Below, one piece after another: positions 22,738 through 33,656 of a DNA stretch of 64,000 nt. This stretch comes from Macrotrachela quadricornifera. Taxonomy: Eukaryota; Rotifera; Eurotatoria; Philodinida; Philodinidae. The translations under genes and the position numbers were made by a program. The DNA is taken from NCBI GenBank assembly GCA_022393335.1, contig JAJEKB010021277.1:692559-756558 (forward strand). Direction: 5' to 3'. The number at the start of each line of letters is the position of its first letter. Position 1 is the first letter of the stretch. The notes beneath the pieces were generated by a model. That model saw only the letters and a list, made by a program, of their open reading frames with translations, was not told the origin of the DNA and ran no database searches.

Positions 22738-23240
22738 CTTAAAAGTATCATTTTTTTATCGTAGATAGAGCTCAGTAAGAGCTACAAAATCATATTAATA
22801 CATGTGTGAAAATATGCTGCGCTTGATTTTTTCCAAAGACCACATTGCTCATGTACAGTGAAATAGACATAGGGTGGGAGAGATCAGTGTGCAAGATACT
22901 CATTATTTATCATAGAACAAACGTCATTTTTTCAGCCTAGATAGAGCTTGGCTAGATGTACAGAATGCTGTAAATACATGTGGAAAAATATACTGTCCTT
23001 AACATTTTTCAGGAACCATACTAAAAATTCTATATGAAATACATAGGTCGGATCGTTGTGTCGATATGATGTTTATTGTGACTCGTAGAAACAACGTCAT
23101 TTTTTCAGCGTAGACAGAACTCAGTTAAATCTTCAAAATGAGGGCAATATATGGTTCAAAACATGGGGTGATATACATTTCTTACTGATTATAATTTGGA
23201 AATCCCGTTGAAAAGGGATAGATTAGATAGTTGTGTAGGC
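22738..23240 (+). repeat. Tandem satellite, about three ~175-bp units
   Basis: The marker CGTCATTTTTTCAGCCTAGATAGAGCT at about 22922 recurs at about 23095 (CGTCATTTTTTCAGCGTAGA) and, diverged, at about 22746. Units also share the downstream ATACATGTG..AAATATACTG block. No coding content. Confidence 0.55.
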
Positions 23241-23790
23241 ATCATTTTCAGACTGGATTTTTATAGCATTCGTTTGAACTGGCTATTAAGAAGTTACTGT
23301 TGAATGGTAAGCAAAGAGAACAATTTGATTCTAGTTTTTCTATTCCAGAATATCATAATTCTATTTATGGCATTAGTTGTGCGTCTGCCGTGAGGTGTGT
23401 GCTACCATAGTTGGTGATGATAACGCTTTGCTCTGGACTAATAGTAGCCGAAATAGTGACATCTAATCTACCACCCGTTGGGCTGGTGCCCCTTCCTTGC
23501 TCATTGGTTATTCGGATTCAGAATTAAGTGATCCATAGGTAGTGATAATGTAGCTGGGGTAGTAGTTCAGACTCCTATGAGGATAACGTATATTGGAAAA
23601 GCTTCTCAATAATTCAAGAACGAAAGTGTAGAAAAACCTGTGCTTTTTGTCGTTGCACACAGGACACTTTAGGATACTCCAAGAAAATGGACAGATTGTG
23701 TAAAATGAAGAGCAACTATATAAAGGAAAATAACCATCGAATGAAGAAGGCAATAAGTGAGACAAAAATTCGATTACTTATAATTCATAA

Positions 23791-24290
23791 TCTATATATA
23801 TAAAGAAGTTGTGTCTGTCTGTCTGTTCTTTATGCATTTTGACACTGGACGAGCTAGCGGTGCCAAACCTTTCATGACATACTCTTAGACCCTGACAAAG
23901 ATCGAGAGGGGCTCAAGATGATTGGCGAGAGGGGTTGAGGTGAAATTTCACACAGTTTATGATATACTACAATTTTTACCATTCTTTCAAAAACTTTAGA
24001 GCATTTGCTGCCATTGTTAGAATATCCGTCTCTTAATGTCACGTTTTTTTGCAGTGGGTCTTGGTATAAAGTATGGCAACAGGTATGAGTTAAGAGCAAG
24101 ACACTTACACCCCGACACTATTTACCGAATTATCCAGTTTACGAATGAATGTAAGTGTATGCACGGCGGGATATGTAGTAATAATTGAAGAAAAGGCCTC
24201 AAGCACGGTCACTATATATCTTCTGTCGTTTTCTGACATGATAGGTTTATGTGTGGAGATTTCCCGAGCAACGTCGGGTACTTCCGCTAG
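23791..24290 (+). mobile_element. Non-autonomous Helitron with both ends
   Basis: Begins A|TC (TCTATATATATAAAGAAG, followed by TGTCTGTCTGTCTG). Ends in a hairpin CCCGAGCAACGTCGGG (5-bp stem CCCGA/TCGGG), then TACTTCCGCTAG|T. This is the Helitron signature: 5' TC, 3' CTRR preceded by a short hairpin, insertion between A and T without target duplication. About 500 bp with no Rep/helicase frame. Diverged relatives occur at 5530-5776, 16260-16901 and, inverted, 40139-41201. Confidence 0.82.
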
Positions 24291-25233
24291 TATAATATAT
24301 TGATAACAATATTTACAGAGAAATTTCTTCATTACTATACATGAATGTAAATAATCTTTTATTGATGAAAATAAATAAAAATTGGATGCTGTTAAGACTA
24401 AATGAGAGCATAAAAATCATGTTGAGATATGTAGAAGTATGTTCAAAATCATTTGCTTCAACTGTTTAATCACCAAAAAAGTTAAAATAGTCAGAATTTC
24501 AATGACTCTAAGCGTTTAAACATTTAAAATATGTTAAAAGTTAATTTTTCATAAATTTTTTAAACATCGTTTTTGGTGTTCTCATGGCTGATTGAAAAAT
24601 CGAATAATATGTTGTTGGTCTAGAAATTAAACATCATCTTTCACTTTCATTTTAAATTTCATGAATTTTTTTTTTCGTTCTTCAAAAATCATCAATAGAA
24701 TGAAGTAATTTTATTTTTCTCTCTTTCATTTTCGTCATTCTTATGTATGAACCATTGACAACAAATCATTTTTCTTTCTTTTGGTTACTTATAATGTTTA
24801 TATTAATTTAAAACTACGCTTTTCTGTCTTAAGATTTAGTTATTCCAGTCAAAAAAAATTAAATCAGTATGTTCTATTTTTAACATAGTTTCATGGAACT
24901 TCAACCACATTATGGCCTATAAGTACGAAATTTTATTATTAGATGAATTAATCATTTTATATTAAGATAATGTTAGGTGTGAAATTTAGAATGAGGAAAG
25001 GTTATAAATTTCAATATTGTTATGAAGATTTGTTCTAGATTTTTTTCTGATTTTGAACTGAAGATTTAGTTTGATATTTAAACAAGAATAATTCATTTAT
25101 TATTATTGGCTTAAAATAAATTTAATAAAATAGTACTTTATTAAAAACAAAATTTAACTTTTTTTAAAATGATAATTTTACGATGCCGAATTTGATTATA
25201 TTTCGTAAAAAATCTTTTTTTATTCAATTGTAG
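24291..25233. other. AT-rich intergenic stretch
   Basis: Homopolymer-rich sequence upstream of the GH5 pseudogene. Nothing coding or repetitive that I can define. Confidence 0.4.
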
Positions 25234-26185
25234 ATGAAGATGTCATTATTATTTACTATCCGTTTATTTATAAACATTGTATGTCATAGTTCAATCGATG
25301 TTTATATGACTAATAAATATATAATTGATGAAGCAAGATGTGTACGTTTCTATCATGGTCTAAATTTTATAAAGGAGAAATTTCCATGGTATCCGTTTGA
25401 ATTAGTTAATTCTAGTTTTATTACAAACTTAGCACAACGGGGTTTAAATGTTGTTCGATTAGAGTAAATACGTATATAGATTATTTGCAGATTAAAGTTT
25501 TTTCTTTTTTATATAGAATAATGTGGATTGGAATCGAACCAAAAGCAAAACAATATAATATAATTTATCTAAATATAATAAAAAATATTGTAGAATTATT
25601 AGAGTCGAATAAAATAAAACTTATATAAGATATGCATCAAGATTGGTCATTATACAAATATTCAAAATTTTGAATAATAAAATCTGTGAATATGATTTAA
25701 TTAATGAACCATGGATTGAAAATTTTTATAGTAATCCATTATTAAGTTTACCTGGTATTGCTGATTTAACAATATTTACAATTATTCTATGATAAATTTA
25801 TCAATGTTATACGATCAGTTAATAAGAAGACGCTTATATTTTATGAATTAACTATTAATGAATAACTGTTTGGTACAAGATTTTCTCATGTACCATGTGG
25901 TAATAATTATCGAAAATCGAAGTATTCTTTCCTATCATTATTACTGTACTAGTTTAGATATTAAATCTATATGAAGTAATACTAAAATACCCATTCTTGA
26001 TCGATTACTCTGTAATCGTATTAGCGAACCAACTACTTTTAAATCTATTTAGGGAAATTATTCATTTTTGTTGACATTATCATAATTGTTATATATTATT
26101 TTAGAAAGAACTTGATAGGTTTTCATTTCTAACTGAATTTGATGGATGTGAAGATTCATCAATATGTGATGATCAACTTGAATCA
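25234..26185 (+). pseudogene. Endoglycoceramidase-like GH5 glycosidase pseudogene
   Basis: Exon 1 (25234 to about 25465) starts at ATG directly after a TTGTAG acceptor-like site and encodes a hydrophobic N-terminus followed by FYHGLNFIKEKFPWYP and GLNVVRL, the N-terminal blocks of endoglycoceramidase-type GH5. After a ~50-bp intron, exon 2 (from 25517) reads IMWIGIEP, IVELLESNKIKLI, then a TAA at 25626 immediately before DMHQDWS. Further pieces in other frames are YDLINEPWIENFYSNPLLSL (with the NEP acid/base Glu), LPGIADL, TLIFYEL, SHVPCG and SFLTEFDGCED (the nucleophile Glu region, about 26125). The order is correct for the family, but at least one stop and several frameshifts break it. Intact enzymes cut the glycan from glycosphingolipids. 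A foldback element lies directly downstream and no C-terminal part was found beyond it. Confidence 0.8.
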
Positions 26186-26217
26186 GGCATGTGCACGATT
26201 CTGCATAACTTTTTGTC

Positions 26218-26966
26218 AGGGAAGTAGCGATATGATTTTAAGGTGGATATTCAATGAATTTTATATCAAATTAAAGCGCGTCGAAAATGGGATTTATTAG
26301 TACTAAATGATAAGTGTTATTGAAATATTTTAATGTCGAATTTATGAAAATTTCAGAGATTTTATGCTTTTCGTCGCCTAGAAAATTGTGGTGCGAGCAA
26401 TGCTAATATAGAATAAAATATTTTCTTTTGATATTTTCGCATTATTCAATAGAGCTCGTCAAATTCTACAAAGCTGTATTTATGAAAAATCTTTAAGCCA
26501 TTTTACTATGATTAAAAATTTAAAAAGATGCATAGAAAATTCTTCAAAATCGCGAAAAATTAATTTTAAATAAAATTAGCTTTTTTCCCCTATTTTTACT
26601 GTCATAGACATTTCCAAAAATATACTCATTTAGTGCAGTTTTTTACGTTGCACCGGATGAGTCTTTATTGAAGCGTCTATGGCAGTAACAATAGGTAAAA
26701 AAGTTAATTTTTCGCGATTTTTAAGAATTTTCTACGCATCTTTTTAAATTTGCAATTGCAAAAAATGGCTTAAAGATTTTTCATATATACAGCTTTGTAG
26801 AACTCGAGGATAGAAAGCATAAAATCTCTGAAATTTTCATAAATTTCACACTAAAATATTTCAATAATACTTACCATTTAGTATTAATAAATTCCCATTT
26901 TCGGCGCACTTTAATTCGGTATAAAATTCATTAGATATCCACTTTGAAACCATATCGCTACTCCCT
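26218..26966. mobile_element. Foldback (palindromic) element, ~750 bp
   Basis: Ends AGGGAAGTAGCGATATG and CATATCGCTACTCCCT are inverse. The arms (about 26218-26625 and 26640-26966) match along most of their length, for example TTTATGAAAATTTCAGAGAT and its complement. The centre has GTCATAGACATTTCC/GTCTATGGCAG. No open frame of note. It lies at the 3' end of the GH5 pseudogene. Confidence 0.72.
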
Positions 26967-27188
26967 TTATTATCTCTTTTGGTACAGTCATTATCTTAAC
27001 GACATTTTCACAATTTGAAAATTTAGTAATTAACATATTCGAATCATTTTTGTTTATTTCTTATTTCTATTTGAAAAATATTTTATTGTAGAAGTCTCAA
27101 CAACCAATAATTAAGTATTTGACTATTTATGACATAACCGTGGCTTTAACCTGAATCCTTTTTCCATCGTTTTAACATAATTTTAGAT

Positions 27189-27953
27189 ATGGAAAATCAG
27201 GATAAAAATATGATTAAATCCATGTTCATAACCACATTTAATAATTTACCATCAGAATTGATATTATGTATTTTTAAATATCTCTCAGTGGCTAATCGAT
27301 ACAAATCCTTTTTTGATTATGATATTCGTTTACGTCAATTAGTTAAACGATGGACATCATTTAGTCGAAAGGAACTCAATAAGGACATTATTCGATTCTC
27401 TTCACTTCATAGTTGGCATAAGATATCACTTCAAAATGGTGGTAGACTATGTTTTATTTATCCTCGAAAAAGTCAACAATCTAAAGCAAATAATCTTGAC
27501 AATGTTAGTGATACAACCAATTTACATTGGTGGTTTGCTTATTGCGAAGAAGTACCAATAATTGATGATGAACGTATACGTACAATCATTAGTCGACATT
27601 CATTTCGACTTACTCCATTTTTTTATCGTGATCCAACAAGAGATTGGTTAGATTCAGAAATCGACAGCGAACAGTTATCTCGGAATTCCTACGGTGGACA
27701 CACTATTTTCAACCGAAATAGAGAAAACTATCTTGAGCCATGGCTCAATAGCAATTATCCTGATCAGGCTAATCAATTATTGAACAGCTCTATGAACCCA
27801 CTTCCTAATATTGATGGACTATTTAGGCCGATTTTTGTCGCTGAATGGCTGAGATTGACACAAATCATTCGAGAAGCTGCTCGTCAAATATGGGATGAAC
27901 TCAAATGTCTTGAAGATGTTAATCCATTTGAAATTTATGCATCACGTGAATGA
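27189..27953 (+). CDS. F-box-like protein
   Basis: Single exon, 254 residues, ATG 27189. Residues about 15-60 (TTFNNLPSELILCIFKYLSV, then the NRYKSFFDYDIRL block) fit an F-box: LPxEL, IFxYLS, then a second helix region. F-box proteins bind Skp1 and bring substrates to SCF ubiquitin ligases; bdelloid genomes hold many such genes with this short N-terminal box. The remainder (Trp-rich, with HSWHKISLQNGGRL and WWFAYCEEVP) has no domain I recognise; no leucine-rich repeats are obvious. An acceptor-like CATAATTTTAG ends 2 nt before the start codon, so a 5' UTR intron or trans-splice is possible. The gene appears intact. Confidence 0.78.
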   Translation: MENQDKNMIKSMFITTFNNLPSELILCIFKYLSVANRYKSFFDYDIRLRQLVKRWTSFSRKELNKDIIRFSSLHSWHKISLQNGGRLCFIYPRKSQQSKANNLDNVSDTTNLHWWFAYCEEVPIIDDERIRTIISRHSFRLTPFFYRDPTRDWLDSEIDSEQLSRNSYGGHTIFNRNRENYLEPWLNSNYPDQANQLLNSSMNPLPNIDGLFRPIFVAEWLRLTQIIREAARQIWDELKCLEDVNPFEIYASRE

Positions 27954-29595
27954 AAATGTGTCAAGTCGAACGTTTGAAATAGAGACTTTTGCTTTTTCAT
28001 GAACATAATCATTTTATGTCTTTTTTCTTTTTATTATCTTATATAAGTAAGTATTTCAATAATTCACTTGAATCAAGACCATGATTCCCATTTGCTTTTG
28101 AAAATGATGGTGACTAAATCTCGGCAGAAACGTAAAAAAAAATCTTTTTAAAAGGAGTAAACTATGGCGATAGGAGAATGTTTTCTTGTCCACAATCATT
28201 ATAGAGTAGTAAATCGCTCAAGAAAATATCGAAAAAAGTTTCTCAGAAATAACTTTTACTTTTTAAATTTTGGTGGAGGGGTAAACCTTCACCAGCTCTC
28301 ACTTAATCGATCTTCCTCAAGACAGTTGAGACATATAAGTTCTCTGTTTCAAAGATATCTGAAACATAGAAATCAATTCTCAGTTTTCAATATTACATCT
28401 GAATTTAATTTTAATTTTAATTTAGATTATGACCGTATTGACCAAAAAGGCTTACCAATAATCAAAAAACAGCATTACCATCATACTATTTTTAAGATTC
28501 TAGGAATTGTATAGTTTTATAGTTTTTGAAAGGGTCTATTGAATGAGTGATACTGAAATTTTCATCTTCTCAATTTTTTACGACAAAATATTTTTTGAAA
28601 AATGAAAATTGATAATAAATCTAGAAGCTATATTAACGGCATCTTTCAATGTAATTTGACATTGATTTTTTCTTATTAATTTACTCGAAACGTGTGTTGA
28701 TCATGAAATGAGTGAGTAAATATATGATCAATATAATGTCAATGGTGTTTACGAGTTCAATTACTGATTAAATGAATCTTTATTTCAACATTTAGGTTAC
28801 ATCATACTTCTTTTCAATCATTATCAACTAACTCTCTCTCTTGTATTTCGTCTTTATCAATTGTTAATGATATTCATTATTTTCTTTCTTTAGTAGTGTG
28901 ATAATCACTCAAAAGTAAATAATACCTATTCATTTATATATAATAGACATAGTGGGAATTTCCTCAGTATAGAGAATAATGGTGATATATAAAATCTTAA
29001 CCGATAAGCATAATATTATATAATAATGATATCACAATAAAATCGACATAATCACTAATAAATAAATTACTTTACTAATAGATTTTTATTTGAAAAATTG
29101 GATGAAATAAAGTTTTGGATCGAAAATATTGCTCAATAAACATATGTTTCACAGAGAATTATGCAGACTATTTGGTGATAAAATCAAGATTGAGTATCGA
29201 TAATTCTAAATAGATATATATAAAATACTGATTGATTAAATAATCTGTTAATTTAATTAAATATGAACTCGTATAGGTTAGATTAAATATTCTGTATTAA
29301 AAGAAGATCATAAAATTTTTTTAATTTTGAGTATATTTATTATTGAATAAAAATCTTATGTGAAAATGTAGATCAAAAATTTTGTATAATCCCACTGTAG
29401 AATGATCTTTATTGATCGATCTATACTGCGTAAAACATATAATCTGTTTTTTTTCTTCGTTAGTAAATATCAAATAATAATCCGATGAGAAACAAGATAA
29501 ATACTAATCATTGTTTTTTATTATTTATTTATAAATATCCATAGTTTTCTTTTCATTTTAAAAAAAAAGTATTGAATTAAAAAGGAAAATAAATA
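27954..29595. other. AT-rich intergenic stretch
   Basis: Contains an ATG-initiated 116-codon frame at 28164-28514, Arg/Asn/Phe-rich, without recognised domain; I do not call it a gene. The remainder (28520-29595) is homopolymer-rich AT sequence with nothing definable. Confidence 0.45.
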
Positions 29596-30865
29596 ATGTT
29601 TTACTACAAATTCTTAATAATTCTTTCAATAATTACAATTGGTTTAAGTAAATCATTATCAAATGAACCAAAACGTTGTTGTTTACCAAAACAATTTAGT
29701 TCAAAGATAAGTTTATCAACTGGTGTAGTTTTACCAGATGGAAGTACATATATATCATATGTATGTCATTTATTTAATTATAGAATTTTTCTTTTATAAA
29801 TTATTTTCATAGGGTCATTACAATTTTTCATATGATGCAAATAAACAAATGGTTGGAATAAAAGGTTTATCAATTCATATTCCAGATAAACAACAAACAA
29901 ATGTATGGATTATTGAAAATAGCAAAACTGAACAAGTTTATACAATTGATATTGATACAAAACAATGTCAAAAATCAACAATGCCAATTAAATCAATCAC
30001 TTGTATTCCAGGTTAAGAAAAATATTCATTTTTATCGACACTAACGAAATACATTTACGCCCTATGGATATCCTCTTTTTGTCCCGTAAGATGTAGCGAG
30101 GAGCTACTTTCGATACCTTTGAAGATCTATAGGTACTTTACTAACATAGACCTTGAAGATTAAGATTATCCCATAATATAGCACTATATAGAACCAAAAT
30201 ATTGTGTTACGCACAAACACACAGTCAATTGCGGGATTAAGATCCTGACTAGGTCAAAAAGACATACATTTAAAAGAGTTAGAAGTTAAACAAGATTATT
30301 CGGGACGAAATCTAGATGACTCTCAAAAATCTCTGATCCTTATAATATCGAAGAAAAACGTTTTCTTTTTTACGAAAACCAGGATACATTAATGTTCACA
30401 CAGACAAGTACAGAAAATAATGATCTTGTTGGTTATAACTCAGCAATTTCTTGACTAACAAATCTCATCCTCAAACCCAACCATGATACTTCTAAGATCA
30501 TTCCATGTGCAATATTTTGACCATTTTTGAAATATTCTTTAGATACAGCAATTTATATGCATTCATCAACATATGGACATGGTAATAAAAAAATTACTGG
30601 TGATACATGGATGATTAAAATTGATGAAACAATAACTTATTCAACTGTTAGTCGTGATGATTGTATTCCATTGACTTCATATATTTATGATCTAAAATCA
30701 GGTTTAATATTATTATTTCATTAAGATAAAAAAAAAAAGTTTGTTTTTTTGTATGATTTTTTTATTTTAGCTGCGATAAATTCATTAACATTAACAGATT
30801 TTATTCCACATATTCATGATCCAACTATATTTGATATTCCATCACAATGTCAAACTCTTATTTAA
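29596..30865 (+). CDS. Ependymin-related secreted protein, four exons
   Basis: Exons 29596-29760, 29813-30011, 30543-30701 and 30771-30865 join in phase (0, 1, 1) to encode 205 residues. Residues 1-19 form a signal peptide. The mature part has CCLPKQF, DGSTYISY, then YDANKQMVGIKGL, a central WIIENSKTEQVYTID, CIP at the exon 2 end, the DTAIYMHSSTYGHG block, TWMIKIDETITYSTVSRDDC and a final SQC. Spaced Cys and the overall order fit the ependymin-related family: secreted, often calcium- or membrane-associated beta proteins of about 200 residues. Intron 2 is 531 bp; the others are about 50-70 bp. The start is the only Met before the signal peptide. Function in this organism is unknown. Confidence 0.85.
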
Positions 30866-31695
30866 CTTTTAATATTTTTCTTTTCTTTATAATAATCTAA
30901 TTTGTTTAATACGTAAAAAATTATTACATATACTTACGAATAAGATTAAATATATTTATCTTTAATAAAAAAGAATTCGATCTTAAAGAGAATAATATAT
31001 TTCGAAAAAAACTAATCATTTTATATGTTAAATATAAGTTAGATTTTATTGTATAGATAATATTAATAAATCTATTGGAATATCAAATTCTTTTTTACTA
31101 GAACTATATTTATTAGTCCTTTATCATAAAAAATTTTATTACGACAAATCAAAAAAAAACCAAAATATTCTTTAAGTCCAATCTAAATGAAGATTAAATT
31201 ACCTATTGTTTCAAGTTAAAGATTTCATCTTGTTAATTTTAAAACTATATTCTGTTGATGCAAATATTTAATGTTCTACAAAATTACTAAAAATATATTT
31301 TTACGATTAATCAAAAAATTCATTAAAGATTTAAAAATTTTCATTCGTAGTTTTGGCGAATAATTCATAATCAAAACTTATCAATAATTGAAGAAATATC
31401 GAAATTAAGACAACGACTGACTGATTAAAGAGAAAGAATACTAATCATCTTAATAAAACAAGTAGCGCTCATCCTACAGATTCGCTGATTCATTTCTGGA
31501 AGAAAAATTTTGTATGGATTATCACTGAAAATAATTTCGACTATAATTATTTTATATTTCATAATCTTCTTGATCATATGAAAGGTAAGAAGTCAACATT
31601 CACTCTTTATCCATATTCTTATCTGTAATTCATACTGCTTCATGGAATAAATTTGATTTACTACATCTACGTCAAAGTCTACTACTAAACAGATA
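30866..31695. other. AT-rich intergenic stretch
   Basis: No gene or repeat that I can define between the ependymin-related gene and the MITE. Confidence 0.4.
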
Positions 31696-32374
31696 CGACC
31701 AGAGCGGGTAAGATCGATTTCTCATCTCCATCAGAATTGATTTATTTCTATTAGAGAGCTGTAATTTTGTTTACTATAAATATAACTCATTGAGCTCTGT
31801 AAAATGGGCTATATATGAGTAGATTTGAAGATGTCACACTTTCTAGTGGCTATGGTCTTTCATTGTAAAACTACACTTATGATCAAAATTTGACATTGCT
31901 TCAAAACTGTCTTCATAAAAAGTTATGAGGATAAAGATCTATGTAGTCAATAAAAGGTCAATTTTTGCCTGAAAACTATCGTTCTTTTTCCATAGGTTAC
32001 AGTTTTTTGGGGTAAAAAGTTCATATTCGTAAAGAACTCAACACTTTAAGTTAGAAAAAAATAGTTTCCACTGAATTTTGAAAAATGGAATCCAGAGAGT
32101 GGTTAGGACTATATTGGTAAAGTAATAGTTTTGAGAGATCTTATCGTTATATTCGTAATCAACATTCCTGAATTGAAAAGTACAACTGGTTTTTACTCAT
32201 GAGAAAAGAATTTTTTTCATGATACTTGAGAGAGACACCAGGCACAAAGATCAAAAGTGTCAGTTTTTGCGAAATAAAGTTGAAAAAAGTGATCAGGAAT
32301 AATTCCTTATTCCAATTTAATAGAAATAAATCAATTCTGGTGAAGACAAGAAATCGGCTTTATCCGCCATGGCC
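31696..32374. mobile_element. MITE of the same family as the large element at 57144-61990
   Basis: Left end CGACCAGAGCGGGTAAGATCG continues with ATCAGAATTGATTTATTTCT; right end is its inverse (AGAAATAAATCAATTCTGGT.. CCGCCATGGCC). The inner sequence (for example CATTGCTTCAAAACTGTCTT, GGATAAAGATCTATGTA, TTGAGAGATCTTATCG) is shared with the arms of the palindrome at 57301-58575. Non-coding, about 680 bp. Confidence 0.7.
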
Positions 32375-32399
32375 GTTTCAAAGCTATATACATATCCTA

Positions 32400-33559
32400 T
32401 AGTTGATTCAGTAGGTTTGAAAGGCTTGTATTGTTTTACAAAAGTCTACTGTTAAATTTTATTATTGATTCATCTATTGAAACACATAATCCAAGAGCGT
32501 CGTTTTGCTAGAAAGTTTTTCTCAAAAGTTCTAAAAAAGCATTCGTGTTATATAGTTTGTTATAATCACGAGAATCTTTTGAAACCGTTTTGGAATTATC
32601 AGCCAAATGAATATTAGAGAAAAGTCAATAGAATTCGTCTCTAGTCATTGTATTTGCCACAATCGGTGTATATGAGTTTTTGTCTTGACTCCAATAATGT
32701 TTAATTTTTGTCAACTTATGGAATTTCATGATAAATACAATTCCAAGAAATGCCAACATTTCACTTTCGTCGACTTCCTTTCATGTTGTGATGTCGTCGG
32801 CTCGCTGAACACAATGTTGCTTTCTGTAAACATTTATTTGATCACATCTTGATTTATAAACTTGTAAAATGGATTTAGTGGTCCGATTATTTTTCCGTTT
32901 CCTTATGTATGTTCATCAAAATAATTAGAAGAAATTGAAAAAATTGAATTGTCCACATTTCATTTCCATTCGGTTATTGAATTTTGATGAAGTTCTTCAA
33001 CTAATGAATCATCTTTTTCAGAACTGCTGCTGCCAAATTCATATACACTAATTACACGTTCATTCTCATTAAATAGACAATCATCAGAATCCGAATCCGT
33101 TATATATTTTAGCGTTTTACGTCTTATGTAACAATTTGATTATAGTCTTTTTTCTAATTTGTTTATGTAGTACACAATGTCTATGAATATACATCCGAGT
33201 ATCCATTAATTCGTGGAAATTTCTAGAAAGTTCCATAATTTTAATGGTTGAATTGGTCGTATGGATATATCGAGGTATTCATCATCAGATTTAGTCGAAG
33301 AAGGAGTCATCCAATAAGTAAAATCGATGGTTTGAGCAACGTAAATTCAAGTAATGTGATCAAACATTTTTTTAGACGAAAGAAACTTGGTATGGTACAC
33401 TTTTCAATGTTATCCATACACCCCATCATTCGTGCAAGCTTGTACGATTCTCTGCTGGCTACTAATATTGATTAAAAATATTTCTCTAAGATTCTCAGAA
33501 ACTCGAGGATTAAAAAATTCTCAAAGTGATACATAGGTGTATCACCAGAACTCAAAGGG
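32400..33559 (-). mobile_element. piggyBac relic (transposase fragments plus one end)
   Basis: On the minus strand at about 33130-32960 an acidic N-terminal block (ITDSDSDD, SSSSEKDD) is read. Near 32780-32600 a block with ESEMLAFLGIVFIMKFHKL, IKHYWSQD, TMTRDEFY and NIHLADNS follows, matching the start of the piggyBac DDE domain (DDE_Tnp_1_7). Stops interrupt it, for example after RDEFY. The right end CTCAAAGGG abuts TTAA (33560-33563), the piggyBac target site. The left end and the catalytic C-terminal half are missing; the MITE at 31696-32374 adjoins that side. Confidence 0.72.
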
Positions 33560-33656
33560 TTAAAGTAAGCTCTAGCTAAAAAAAATAAACAAAACAACGC
33601 ACTTATTGAAAACAGTTCTAGTACGAAATAGTGAGTCAACAGCAACGATTACATTA

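Noticed and set aside
28164..28514. ATG-started 116-codon frame after the F-box gene
   Set aside because: Biased Asn/Phe/Arg composition, no domain and no splice context; likely chance in AT-rich DNA.
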